DNA of 64,000 nt, taken from positions 186,001 to 250,000 of the forward strand of contig CALUPD010000037.1 of NCBI GenBank assembly GCA_944322605.1, read 5' to 3'. Source of the DNA: an uncultured Bacteroidales bacterium. GTDB lineage: Bacteria > Bacteroidota > Bacteroidia > Bacteroidales > UBA932. Below are positions 9,033-17,988 of this stretch, one piece after another (within the stretch, counting starts at the first letter, position 1; every line of letters starts with the position of its first letter). The notes below the pieces were generated by a model that made no database searches, was not told where the DNA came from, and saw only the letters and a list, made by a program, of their open reading frames with translations. A program made the translations under genes and the position numbers.

Positions 9033-9617
9033 TTATTTGCCGGAGAACCTGCGTTCTACGACAGTCCAGTCCAAAATCTCCCAAAATGACTTTATGTAGT
9101 CCGCCCTTCTGTTCTGGTAGTCCAGATAGTAGGCGTGTTCCCACACGTCTATGACAAGCAGCGGCCTGTATCCGTTCCTGAGAGGGTTTCCCGCATTTTG
9201 TTCATTTATTATGTGCAGTTCTCCCATGGCGTCCTCCGCGAGCCATGTCCAGCCGGAGCCGAAGAGTCCCGATGCCGATTTCGAAAATTCGGATACGAAC
9301 CCTTCGAAAGAGCCCCATTTCCCGATTATCGTTTCGGCGAGCCTGCCTGTTGGCTTTCTTTTCCCGTCTTTTGACAGGGCCTCGAAATAAAATGTATGGT
9401 TCCATGCCTGGGCGGCATTGTTGCATATGCTTCCATTTGCGTTGCATATAATGTATTCGAGGCTTTTTTCTTCGTATTCCGTGCCTTCTATGAGGGAGTT
9501 GAGGTTGTTTACATAAGCCTGATGGTGCTTTCCGTGATGGAATTCAATTGTCGTTCTGCTGATGGCCGGCTCAAGCGCGTCCGCATTGTATCCGAGTTCC
9601 GGTAACAGGTGTTTCAT
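9033..9617 (-). CDS. sodB: Superoxide dismutase, Fe/Mn family
   Basis: 194 residues, standard length. Metal ligands are visible: His in EFHHGKHHQAYVNNL, His in QAWNHTFYF, and Asp/His in DVWEHAYYLDYQN. No signal peptide, so cytoplasmic. It dismutates superoxide to peroxide and oxygen. Iron, manganese or cambialistic use cannot be decided from the sequence alone. Transcribed on its own, convergent with the U32 gene. Confidence 0.96.
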   Translation of the reverse strand: MKHLLPELGYNADALEPAISRTTIEFHHGKHHQAYVNNLNSLIEGTEYEEKSLEYIICNANGSICNNAAQAWNHTFYFEALSKDGKRKPTGRLAETIIGKWGSFEGFVSEFSKSASGLFGSGWTWLAEDAMGELHIINEQNAGNPLRNGYRPLLVIDVWEHAYYLDYQNRRADYIKSFWEILDWTVVERRFSGK

Positions 9618-9726
9618 GGCGTATCGTGTTTTAAGTTATGTGCAATAGGCCTCGTGTCCCGGCGGAATCATTTCCTTCCGTTTCACGAGTTTGTTATAAT
9701 AATCAGTAAATATAACAAATAAATAA

Positions 9727-9755
9727 TTGAAAATGTCTTTTATTTGCTATTTTTG
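9727..9755 (+). promoter_or_regulatory. Bacteroidota promoter of the class III FBPase gene
   Basis: TTG at 9727-9729 and TATTTTTG at 9748-9755, separated by 18 bp, match the -33/-7 promoter of this phylum. The start codon is 29 nt downstream. Confidence 0.65.
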
Positions 9756-9784
9756 CCGCAATAACCTAACACCTATAAAGCATT

Positions 9785-11752
9785 ATGAATACGGATCTCA
9801 GATATTTGAAGCTGTTGTCGAAGATGTTTCCTTCGGTCCAGGCTGCCAGTACCGAGATAATAAATCTTGAGGCCATATTGAATCTTCCTAAGGGAACCGA
9901 GCATTTTGTTACGGATATACACGGGGAATACGAGGCTTTCCAGCATATTCTGAAAAACGCGTCAGGCGTGATAAGGAGGAAGGTGGAAGAAATATTCGGG
10001 CATAACCTTCGCGAATCGGAAAAACGGGAATTGTGTACTTTGATATACTATCCTGAAGAGAAGCTGAAGCTCGTGAAAATGCAGGAACACGAACTCGAAG
10101 ACTGGTACAAGATGGTGCTGATGCGCCTTGTGGAAGTCTGTTCGAACGTTTCGTCTAAATATACAAGGTCGAAAGTGCGCAAGGCGTTGCCTGAGGCTTA
10201 TTCATACATAATACAGGAATTGCTGCATGAAGTGCATAACGACCTCAACAAGCAGGAATACAAGGACGCGATCATAGCCACTATCGTTTCTACCGGTCGC
10301 GCCGACCATTTCATTATAGAAATAAGCAAGCTGATTCAGCGATTGACGATAGACTCGCTTCACATTGTCGGGGACATATACGACAGGGGGCTCGGAGCGC
10401 ATATCATAATGGATACGTTGTGCGAGTACCATAATGCTGATATCCAATGGGGAAACCATGACTTGGTCTGGATGGGCGCGGCATGCGGGAACGCTGCCTG
10501 CATGGCCAACGTTTTGAGAATGAGCCTGCGTTATGCGAACCTTGTGACTTTGGAAGACGGTTACGGGATCAACCTCCTGCCTCTTGCGACTTTCGCCATG
10601 CAGGTCTACGGAAACGATCCTTGCACTATATTCCATCCTAAAGTCGTGGAAGACCCTAATATAACGCAGAATCAGATCGAGTTGATTTCGCAGATGCACA
10701 AGGCCATCTCCATAATACAGTTCAAGCTTGAGGGTGAGATAATATCCCGCAGGCCCGATTTTGAAATGGATGACCGCAGGCTTCTTCACAGGATAAATTA
10801 CGAAAAAGGCACAATCGTGATAGACGGGGTCGAGTATGAATTGAAAGACAAACTCTTCCCGACCATAGACCCGAATGATCCGTATAAATTGACCGAAGAG
10901 GAAAATTCGGTGGTCGAAAAGCTCATGCACAGTTTCGCGTCAAGCACGAAATTGAAAAAGCATATGCGCTGCATGTATTCGAAAGGGGCCTTGTATCTTG
11001 TTCGGAACAATAACCTTCTCTACCACGGCTCTGTCCCTTTGAATGAAAACGGCACGTTCAAGGCTGTAAGGGTCCAGGGCAGGGAATATGCAGGGAAAGC
11101 ATTGTTCGACAAGATCGACAGGATCGTAAGGCTTGCGTATTTCGGGGACGAAGGCACTCCTTTGAAAAAATATGCGGAAGACTTCGTGTGGTATCTCTGG
11201 TGCGGGCCGTATTCTCCTCCTTTCGACAAGAAAAAGATGGCCACTTTCGAACGTTATTATCTTAACGAGAAAGAACCTCAGAAAGAAGAGAAAGGATATT
11301 ACTATACTTTGAAGGGCAAGAAGGAAATCTGCGAGATGATCCTGAAGGAATTCGGGGTAGAGGATATGGAAAACGCCCACATAATAAACGGGCATATCCC
11401 TGTCAAGACTACCAAAGGGGAATCTCCTATAAAAGCCGACGGAAAGCTTTTGGTGATAGACGGCGGTTTCTCGAAAGCCTATCAAAAGGAAACGGGAATA
11501 GCAGGATACACATTGATATATAACTCCTACGGGCTGCTTCTCGTGCAGCATGAGCCGTTCGAATCTGTGCAGAAAGCAATAGAAGAAGGCAAGGACATTG
11601 TTTCCGCGACGAAGGTCGTAGAGCATGTCTCGCAAAGGAAGCTGGTGAGGGATACCGACATAGGAAAGGAACTCGTACAGCAGATCGCCGATTTGAAAGA
11701 GCTTCTGAAAGCTTACAGGGACGGTGTTATCAGGGAAAGAGATGTTTTTTAA
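9785..11752 (+). CDS. fbp: Fructose-1,6-bisphosphatase class III
   Basis: 655 residues, the size of the class III enzyme known from Firmicutes and Bacteroidota. It is a calcineurin-type metallophosphatase: HFVTDIHGEYEAF, HIVGDIYDRGLG, QWGNHDLVWMG and NGHIPVK give the DxH, GDxxDRG, GNHD and GH motifs. It converts fructose-1,6-bisphosphate to fructose-6-phosphate, the committing step of gluconeogenesis, in the cytoplasm. Single gene with its own promoter, closely followed by the transporter gene. Confidence 0.97.
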   Translation: MNTDLRYLKLLSKMFPSVQAASTEIINLEAILNLPKGTEHFVTDIHGEYEAFQHILKNASGVIRRKVEEIFGHNLRESEKRELCTLIYYPEEKLKLVKMQEHELEDWYKMVLMRLVEVCSNVSSKYTRSKVRKALPEAYSYIIQELLHEVHNDLNKQEYKDAIIATIVSTGRADHFIIEISKLIQRLTIDSLHIVGDIYDRGLGAHIIMDTLCEYHNADIQWGNHDLVWMGAACGNAACMANVLRMSLRYANLVTLEDGYGINLLPLATFAMQVYGNDPCTIFHPKVVEDPNITQNQIELISQMHKAISIIQFKLEGEIISRRPDFEMDDRRLLHRINYEKGTIVIDGVEYELKDKLFPTIDPNDPYKLTEEENSVVEKLMHSFASSTKLKKHMRCMYSKGALYLVRNNNLLYHGSVPLNENGTFKAVRVQGREYAGKALFDKIDRIVRLAYFGDEGTPLKKYAEDFVWYLWCGPYSPPFDKKKMATFERYYLNEKEPQKEEKGYYYTLKGKKEICEMILKEFGVEDMENAHIINGHIPVKTTKGESPIKADGKLLVIDGGFSKAYQKETGIAGYTLIYNSYGLLLVQHEPFESVQKAIEEGKDIVSATKVVEHVSQRKLVRDTDIGKELVQQIADLKELLKAYRDGVIRERDVF

Positions 11753-11766
11753 TTAATAAGTTATAA

Positions 11767-13437
11767 ATGAATTGGTTTGTTGATCTTTTTGTAGGATCCG
11801 GGCTTGCCCATTCCATAATGATCCTGTCGCTTGTCATAACGATAGGTATATTGTTGGGCAGGGTTAAGATAGCCGGCATATCCTTAGGTATTACGTGGAT
11901 TCTGTTCGCAGGGATTGCGTTCGGCCACTTCAACATGGGGATTGATGAGCATATTTGCCATTTCCTCAAGGAGTTCGGACTTATATTGTTCGTCTACTCC
12001 ATAGGACTTCAGGTAGGTCCTTCGTTTTTCTCTTCGTTCAAGAAGGGAGGCGTCTCCCTCAACCTGCTTGCTACCGGGATAGTATTCATAGGTGTGGTGA
12101 CGACTTACATCGTTCATCTTGTGACCGGGGAAAACCTTGTCACCATGGTCGGCGTGCTTTCCGGTGCAGTCACCAACACTCCTGGTCTCGGTGCCGCGCA
12201 GCAGACATTCTCCGACATGGGCGGCGATCCGGCAATCGGGAACACGATTCCTATGGGGTACGCGGTCGCATATCCTCTCGGCGTAGTGGGCATAATCGCC
12301 ACTTTGCTGGTCATAAGGTTCGCGTTCAGGATCAAGCTTAATGCTGAGCAGTCGAAGCTGGATTCGAAAAGCGGGGATTCGAACAATACCGTCAAGCGTG
12401 TTTCCGCAGTAGTGAAGAACCCTGCCATATTCGGGAAAACCATAGTCGAAATTTCGGAGCTTGTCGGAAAATCATTCGTGTTTTCGAGGCTGTGCCATGA
12501 AGATGGCAAGGTCGAGATACCTAAATCCGACACAAGGCTCAACAACGGGGACAGGGTCCTCATCATAACTACGCATGCCGATGAAGACGCCATAACGGCT
12601 TTCGTGGGAGAGCGTATCGACATGGCTTTCGACAAATGGGAAGAACTCGACAAGCAGATGGTGATAAGGAGAATCTTCATCACAAGGCCTGAAATCAACG
12701 GAAAGAGGCTTGCTGATTTGAAAATCAGGACTATCTACGGAGTGAACATAACGAGGATTACAAGGGCCGGAGTCGACCTGATGCCTTATCCGGGACTGAA
12801 ACTGCAACTCGGCGACCGTATCCTTGCCGTGGGTGCCGAGAACGATATAAACCAGTTGAGCAGCCTTCTCGGCAACTCCCTCAACAAGCTTAACGAACCT
12901 CATCTTATCCCTATATTCCTCGGAATAGCGTTGGGTGTGATTTTCGGTTCGATTCCTTTTGTATTCCCGGGCATACCTCAGCCTGTGAAACTAGGACTTG
13001 CCGGAGGACCTCTTATCATTTCTATACTCATAAGCTATTTCGGTCCGAAATACAGGCTCGTTACCTATAATACCATAAGCGCGAACGTGATGCTCAGGGA
13101 AATAGGAATATCCTTGTTCCTTGCGGCAGTCGGACTTAGCGCGGGGGAAGGTTTCGTCGACGCCATAGTGAACGGAGGTTATAAATGGATAGGATACGGC
13201 GTGATAATCACGATAGTTCCGATTCTGCTGATTGGGATAATCGCGCGTCTTGGCTGCAAGCTGAATTATTTTACCATAATGGGACTTATTGCCGGAAGTA
13301 CGACGGACCCGCCTGCGCTGGCATATTCGAATTCGGTGGCCAATAACCCTGAGCCTTCCGTGGCTTACGCGACGGTTTATCCTCTTACTATGTTTTTAAG
13401 GGTGCTTACGGCTCAGTTGCTTGTCCTTTTGGCATAG
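11767..13437 (+). CDS. Putative transporter of the aspartate:alanine exchanger (AspT/YidE) family
   Basis: 556 residues. Two blocks of about five hydrophobic helices (about 8-185 and 375-556) flank two cytoplasmic RCK_C/TrkA_C domains (about 205-370), the usual arrangement of YidE/YbjL/AspT proteins. The duplicated transport motif appears as GAVTNTPGLGAAQQ in the first half and GSTTDPPALAYSNS in the second. Substrate unknown; family members exchange amino or dicarboxylic acids. It starts 14 nt after fbp and may be co-transcribed with it. Confidence 0.9.
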   Translation: MNWFVDLFVGSGLAHSIMILSLVITIGILLGRVKIAGISLGITWILFAGIAFGHFNMGIDEHICHFLKEFGLILFVYSIGLQVGPSFFSSFKKGGVSLNLLATGIVFIGVVTTYIVHLVTGENLVTMVGVLSGAVTNTPGLGAAQQTFSDMGGDPAIGNTIPMGYAVAYPLGVVGIIATLLVIRFAFRIKLNAEQSKLDSKSGDSNNTVKRVSAVVKNPAIFGKTIVEISELVGKSFVFSRLCHEDGKVEIPKSDTRLNNGDRVLIITTHADEDAITAFVGERIDMAFDKWEELDKQMVIRRIFITRPEINGKRLADLKIRTIYGVNITRITRAGVDLMPYPGLKLQLGDRILAVGAENDINQLSSLLGNSLNKLNEPHLIPIFLGIALGVIFGSIPFVFPGIPQPVKLGLAGGPLIISILISYFGPKYRLVTYNTISANVMLREIGISLFLAAVGLSAGEGFVDAIVNGGYKWIGYGVIITIVPILLIGIIARLGCKLNYFTIMGLIAGSTTDPPALAYSNSVANNPEPSVAYATVYPLTMFLRVLTAQLLVLLA

Positions 13438-13494
13438 TTTTGGTGCTATGTCGCCGAATGGGGAAAAATTTATAAATTAATAATATCGTTTTTT

Positions 13495-14829
13495 ATGAAG
13501 AAAATTTTTGTTGCTTTGTTCGCATTGCTTCCGGCTCTTTCCTTTGCGAAAGGGGTGGAGTTTGTCGAATATGATCTCGACAACGGACTGCATGTGATAT
13601 TGTCACAGGATCATACCACTCCGAACGTGGTGGTTTCTGTAATGTACCATGTCGGATCAAAGAATGAAGATCCGCAGCTTACGGGTTTCGCCCATTTCTT
13701 CGAGCATCTCATGTTCGAAGGAACTGAAAATATCCCGAGACACACATACGACAAGTACGTGTCCGACGCTGGCGGAGAATTGAATGCAAATACGGATATG
13801 GACAGGACTTATTATTTCGAGCTTCTTCCGTCCAATTATCTTGAACTCGGCCTGTGGCTCGAATCGGAAAGGATGCTGCATCCGAGAATAGAGGAAATAG
13901 GAGTGAAGACCCAGAAAGACGTGGTTTGCCAGGAAATGGGCCAGACCAGGGACAATGTCCCTTACGGACGCCTTTTCACTGAAATACTCGGAAATTCGTT
14001 CAAGGTGCATCCTTATTACCATGACGTGCTCGGTTCTGAAGAACATGTAAGGAATGCATCCATCGAAGATTTCAAGGCTTTCCACGACATGTTCTATGTT
14101 CCGGACAATGCCGTTCTGACAATTTGCGGCGACTTCGATCTTGAAGATGCAAAGGCGATGGTGTCCAAGTATTTCGGGGACATCCCTTCTGGAAACGGCG
14201 AATTCAGGAGGCCTGACCCGAACATGGAACCGCGCAGGACCGCTCCGGTAAAGGATACTGTCTATGACAACATCCAGTTGCCGATGATTGTCAATACATA
14301 TCGCGCTCCTGCATACGGAAGCGACGACATGTATGCCCTTAGCGTTTTTTCAGCAGTGCTGTCTGCCGGAAATACTTCGAGGTTCTACAAGAACATCGTG
14401 GACGAGCAGCTTGCTCTCCAGGCATCGGCTGAAATCATTCCTATGGAACATCCGGGCGTTTTCGCAGTTCTCGGGATTCCTAACATGAACGTGAAAGTGG
14501 AAGATCTTGAAAAAGCCATAGACGAGCAGCTTTACGGCCTTCTCGAAAACGGAATGACCGACGAGGAATTCCAGAAAGTCATGAACAAACTGGAAGTCGC
14601 AGTGGCTTCTTCAAATTCGACGATTGAAGAACAGGCCATGAACCTTGCCCTCGCGTATACGTATCTTCGCAATACCAATGCGGTCAACGAGGATTGGGAA
14701 AAGTACAGCAGGCTTACAAAAGAAGATGTCATAAACGTGGCGAAGAAATATATCGTTCCTCAGGAAAAGGTTTCAATATATTTCCTGCCGAAAACAGAAG
14801 ATGCGAAAGCGGCTGAAACTGCTGAATAA
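13495..14829 (+). CDS. M16 family zinc metallopeptidase (catalytic partner)
   Basis: 444 residues with an N-terminal signal peptide (about 1-19, ALSFAKG). The inverted zinc motif HxxEH is present as HFFEH (His67-His71), and the third ligand Glu lies in VVCQEMGQ near residue 147. Two M16 half-domains follow. The protein probably acts in the periplasm on peptides. Directly followed, 21 nt later, by a second M16 gene without the zinc motif, so the two resemble the heterodimeric M16B arrangement. Confidence 0.93.
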   Translation: MKKIFVALFALLPALSFAKGVEFVEYDLDNGLHVILSQDHTTPNVVVSVMYHVGSKNEDPQLTGFAHFFEHLMFEGTENIPRHTYDKYVSDAGGELNANTDMDRTYYFELLPSNYLELGLWLESERMLHPRIEEIGVKTQKDVVCQEMGQTRDNVPYGRLFTEILGNSFKVHPYYHDVLGSEEHVRNASIEDFKAFHDMFYVPDNAVLTICGDFDLEDAKAMVSKYFGDIPSGNGEFRRPDPNMEPRRTAPVKDTVYDNIQLPMIVNTYRAPAYGSDDMYALSVFSAVLSAGNTSRFYKNIVDEQLALQASAEIIPMEHPGVFAVLGIPNMNVKVEDLEKAIDEQLYGLLENGMTDEEFQKVMNKLEVAVASSNSTIEEQAMNLALAYTYLRNTNAVNEDWEKYSRLTKEDVINVAKKYIVPQEKVSIYFLPKTEDAKAAETAE

Positions 14830-14850
14830 TCATTAAAAGAAGAATAGTAT

Positions 14851-16887
14851 ATGAAAAAGATATTTTCAATATTGACATTGGCTGCCTTGCTTTTCAGCGT
14901 TGAATCGTTTGCGCAGCTTGACAGGTCCAAGGCTCCGGAACCGGGTCCTGCACCTAAGGTTGAAATGGGTTCCTATGAGAAGTTCACTCTTAAAAACGGC
15001 TTGAAAGTCATTGTTGTCGAAAATAGCAAGCGTCCTGTGGTTACGGCAAGCCTTAATTTTTACAGGGATCCTGTCCTCGAAGGGGACAAGGCCGGCCTTC
15101 TCAGCATTTACGGCGATTTGTGGAGCAAGGGAACAAAGAAAAGAAGCGCTGAGGAAATCAACGAAGAAGTCGATTTCATCGGAGCCAGCTTCGGAACATC
15201 CTCGACATCGATATATTTCTACTCTTTGTCGAAGTATACCGACAAGATGATGCAGATAATGACGGACGTGCTTTATCATCCTGCTTTCCCTAAGGCGGAA
15301 ATGGACAAGCTGAAAACACAGTACCTCAGCTTCATAGAATCTTCCAAGACCGATCCTGACGCAATAAAGGGAAACATGGAGGCTGCCGTTATCTACGGTC
15401 CTGAACATCCTTATGGCGACATAGTTACCGAAAGCACTATCAATAACATAACGGTTGACGACTGCAAGGCATATTACAAAAAATACATAATGCCTAACCA
15501 GGCCATCCTCATATTCGTCGGCGACATAACCCTTGATCAGGCAAAGGCTTTGTCTGAAAAGTATTTCGGAAAATGGAAAATGGGAAAACCTGTCGAAGTG
15601 TCTTATCCTGAAGTGAGCAAGCCTGAAGGCATAAACGTGGTGTTCTCGGCGAAAGACGGCGCAGTGCAGTCATCTATCGAAATGGCTTATCCTATCGATT
15701 TGAAGCCGGGAGCAGAAGACCTGTTCGCGGTTTCCATTGCCAACTACATATACGGCGGCGGCGGATTCTCGGCCAAGCTCATGAAGAACCTCCGCGAAGA
15801 CAAAGGTTATACCTACGGGGCTTATTCGAGCGTTTCTCCGGACCTTCTTTCAGGTTCGTTCAGCGCGGCAGGTGAAGTGAACGCCAATGCAACCGACAGT
15901 TCTTTCATCGAAATGGCATATGAAATGCGCAATATGCTCAAAGGCGATTACGACGACATGGATTTCAAGCGTGCGAAGGCTGCTTATGCCGGTTCCTTCT
16001 CAAGAAGCCTTGAACAGCCGTCAACGATAGCGGATTACGCGTATACTATTGAAAGGTACGGATTGCCTGAAGATTATTTCACTACTTACCTGCAAAGATT
16101 GGACGCCCTTACAAGGGAAGAAGTCCAGGCAGCCGTTGAAAAATACTTCGATCCTGACAACGCGTATTATTTCGTAGTTGGAGACCCTTCTGTCCTTGAA
16201 GGCCTTGCGAAGCTTGATTCGGACGGTGAAATCGTGGAACTCGACTATAAGGGCGAGCCTGTCGTAAGAAAGGAAATCTCAGGAGACGTGACAGCCGAAT
16301 CAGTCATAGAAAGTTACCTGAATTACATGGGCGGAAGGTCCCTTATCGAGAATATCAAGAGCTTCTCGACCGAAGAAGAACTCGAATTCCAAGGTGTCAA
16401 GCAGATTACCACCATTACTACCGAGCCGGGCAAGTCATTGAAAATGACACAGTCTGCGATGGGGAACACAGTGATGGCAGACTATAACGCGCTTACAGGC
16501 ACTGCAATAATATCTTCGCCTCAGGGCACCCAGTTCCTTACCAAGCCTGAAGAAGTAGAACCTTTCCTTCCACAGACCTATCCTGTGCTTGAGGCTGTTA
16601 TCGGCCAGTTCGGAATAACTGCGGAACTCGAAGGCATGGAATCGGTCGACGGAACGGACGCGTACAAGGTGAAGTTCACCCAAAACGGAATGTCGTCTTA
16701 CACGTTCTATGACGCGGCTACCGGAGCCAAGATAAAAGAAACGGTTACCGCTGAAGGAATGACCCAGGAAACAGTATATTCGAATTACCAGAAGACTTCA
16801 TACGGGCTCATGTTCCCTATGAAGAGAGTGGTTTCTGTGATGGGAACCAAGCTTACCACTAAGGTGACCAAGGTAGAAGTCAAATAA
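14851..16887 (+). CDS. M16 family peptidase-like protein lacking the zinc motif, with extra C-terminal domain
   Basis: 678 residues with a signal peptide (about 1-21, SFAQ). The M16 fold starts at about 45, but where HxxEH should be the sequence reads KAGLLSIYGDLWSKGT, so it cannot bind zinc the usual way. The Arg/Tyr substrate-binding motif is kept (LREDKGYTYGAY near residue 315). Residues about 475-678 form an additional beta-rich domain resembling LolA-like/outer membrane lipoprotein-sorting folds. Likely the regulatory or substrate-binding subunit for the preceding catalytic M16 protein. Confidence 0.88.
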   Translation: MKKIFSILTLAALLFSVESFAQLDRSKAPEPGPAPKVEMGSYEKFTLKNGLKVIVVENSKRPVVTASLNFYRDPVLEGDKAGLLSIYGDLWSKGTKKRSAEEINEEVDFIGASFGTSSTSIYFYSLSKYTDKMMQIMTDVLYHPAFPKAEMDKLKTQYLSFIESSKTDPDAIKGNMEAAVIYGPEHPYGDIVTESTINNITVDDCKAYYKKYIMPNQAILIFVGDITLDQAKALSEKYFGKWKMGKPVEVSYPEVSKPEGINVVFSAKDGAVQSSIEMAYPIDLKPGAEDLFAVSIANYIYGGGGFSAKLMKNLREDKGYTYGAYSSVSPDLLSGSFSAAGEVNANATDSSFIEMAYEMRNMLKGDYDDMDFKRAKAAYAGSFSRSLEQPSTIADYAYTIERYGLPEDYFTTYLQRLDALTREEVQAAVEKYFDPDNAYYFVVGDPSVLEGLAKLDSDGEIVELDYKGEPVVRKEISGDVTAESVIESYLNYMGGRSLIENIKSFSTEEELEFQGVKQITTITTEPGKSLKMTQSAMGNTVMADYNALTGTAIISSPQGTQFLTKPEEVEPFLPQTYPVLEAVIGQFGITAELEGMESVDGTDAYKVKFTQNGMSSYTFYDAATGAKIKETVTAEGMTQETVYSNYQKTSYGLMFPMKRVVSVMGTKLTTKVTKVEVK

Positions 16888-16920
16888 TGCGGCTGCGGCT
16901 TTGCAGCTTTTGAAACGCAT

Positions 16921-16958
16921 CAGGCTGGCCGGTTTTCCGGCCGGCCTGATTTGCTTTT
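16921..16958 (+). terminator. Rho-independent terminator after the M16 pair
   Basis: Twelve-base-pair stem (16921-16932 with 16937-16948, one G-T pair, TTTT loop) followed by ATTTGCTTTTT. It separates the M16 pair from the str operon. Confidence 0.75.
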
Positions 16959-17025
16959 TCGCGGGGGAATTTTGCCATTTTATTAAGAATTTTTCTCCAA
17001 TTATGTAAATATCAATAATTTTTAA

Positions 17026-17033
17026 TATATTTG
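17026..17033 (+). promoter_or_regulatory. Promoter -7 element of the str operon
   Basis: TATATTTG followed by CAG, 51 nt before rpsL, matches TAnnTTTG. The leader is AT-rich with no evident attenuator. Confidence 0.6.
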
Positions 17034-17084
17034 CAGCCCCATATAGTATGGGTAAAAGTATAAAGTTATAATTAACAACTATTT

Positions 17085-17471
17085 ATGCCAACAATTCAAC
17101 AGTTAGTTCGTAAAGGACGCCAAGTTCTTGTAGAGAAAAGCAAGTCTCGTGCATTGGACGCGTGTCCTCAAAGACGTGGGGTTTGTGTACGTGTTTACAC
17201 TACGACTCCTAAGAAACCGAACTCCGCTATGCGTAAAGTGGCGAGGGTTCGTCTGACAAACCAGAAAGAGGTGAATGCCTACATCCCCGGTGAAGGCCAC
17301 AATCTTCAGGAACACTCTATCGTTCTTGTAAGAGGAGGCAGGGTGAAAGACCTTCCGGGAGTACGTTATCACATTCTTCGCGGTGCATTGGATACGGCTG
17401 GTGTTGAAGGACGTACGCAGAGTCGTTCTTTATACGGAGCTAAAAGGCCTAAGGCAGCCAAGAAGAAGTAA
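17085..17471 (+). CDS. rpsL: 30S ribosomal protein S12
   Basis: 128 residues. [16 protein letters not shown] and the KAAKKK tail are characteristic. S12 lies at the decoding centre and contributes to translational accuracy; substitutions in it confer streptomycin resistance, and the lysines in TPKKPNS are of the wild-type form. First gene of rpsL-rpsG-fusA-rpsJ. Confidence 0.99.
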   Translation: MPTIQQLVRKGRQVLVEKSKSRALDACPQRRGVCVRVYTTTPKKPNSAMRKVARVRLTNQKEVNAYIPGEGHNLQEHSIVLVRGGRVKDLPGVRYHILRGALDTAGVEGRTQSRSLYGAKRPKAAKKK

Positions 17472-17498
17472 TGTTTAATTTAATCAATTGCAAGAAAA

Positions 17499-17975
17499 AT
17501 GAGAAAATCGAAGCCTAAAAAGAGGATTCTACTTCCTGATCCAAAATTCGGAGACGTGATGGTTACGCGTTTCGTGAATAATTTAATGTTGCAGGGGAAG
17601 AAGAGTATCGCTTATTCTATCTTTTACGATGCAATAGACATCGTAGGCGAGAAGATGAAAGATTCTGATAAGGCACCTCTCGAAATTTGGAAGAAAGCAT
17701 TGGAAAATGTTACTCCGCAAGTTGAGGTGAAAAGTCGCAGGGTCGGCGGTGCAAACTTCCAGGTTCCAACCGAGGTTCGTCCGGAAAGGAAGATATCGCT
17801 CAGCATGAAGAACATGATTCTGTATTCACGCAAGCGTTCCGGCCGTTCGATGGCAGAAAAACTGGCTGCTGAAATAATGGCGGCTTATAATAACGAAGGC
17901 GCGGCCTTTAAGAGAAAAGAAGATATGCACAAGATGGCAGAGGCCAACAAGGCATTTGCCCACTTCCGTTTTTAG
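17499..17975 (+). CDS. rpsG: 30S ribosomal protein S7
   Basis: 158 residues. Starts MRKSKPKKR and carries the conserved [17 protein letters not shown]7 nucleates assembly of the 30S head and binds 16S rRNA near the E site. Second gene of the str operon, 27 nt after rpsL. Confidence 0.99.
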   Translation: MRKSKPKKRILLPDPKFGDVMVTRFVNNLMLQGKKSIAYSIFYDAIDIVGEKMKDSDKAPLEIWKKALENVTPQVEVKSRRVGGANFQVPTEVRPERKISLSMKNMILYSRKRSGRSMAEKLAAEIMAAYNNEGAAFKRKEDMHKMAEANKAFAHFRF

Positions 17976-17988
17976 TACCTGACAGACA

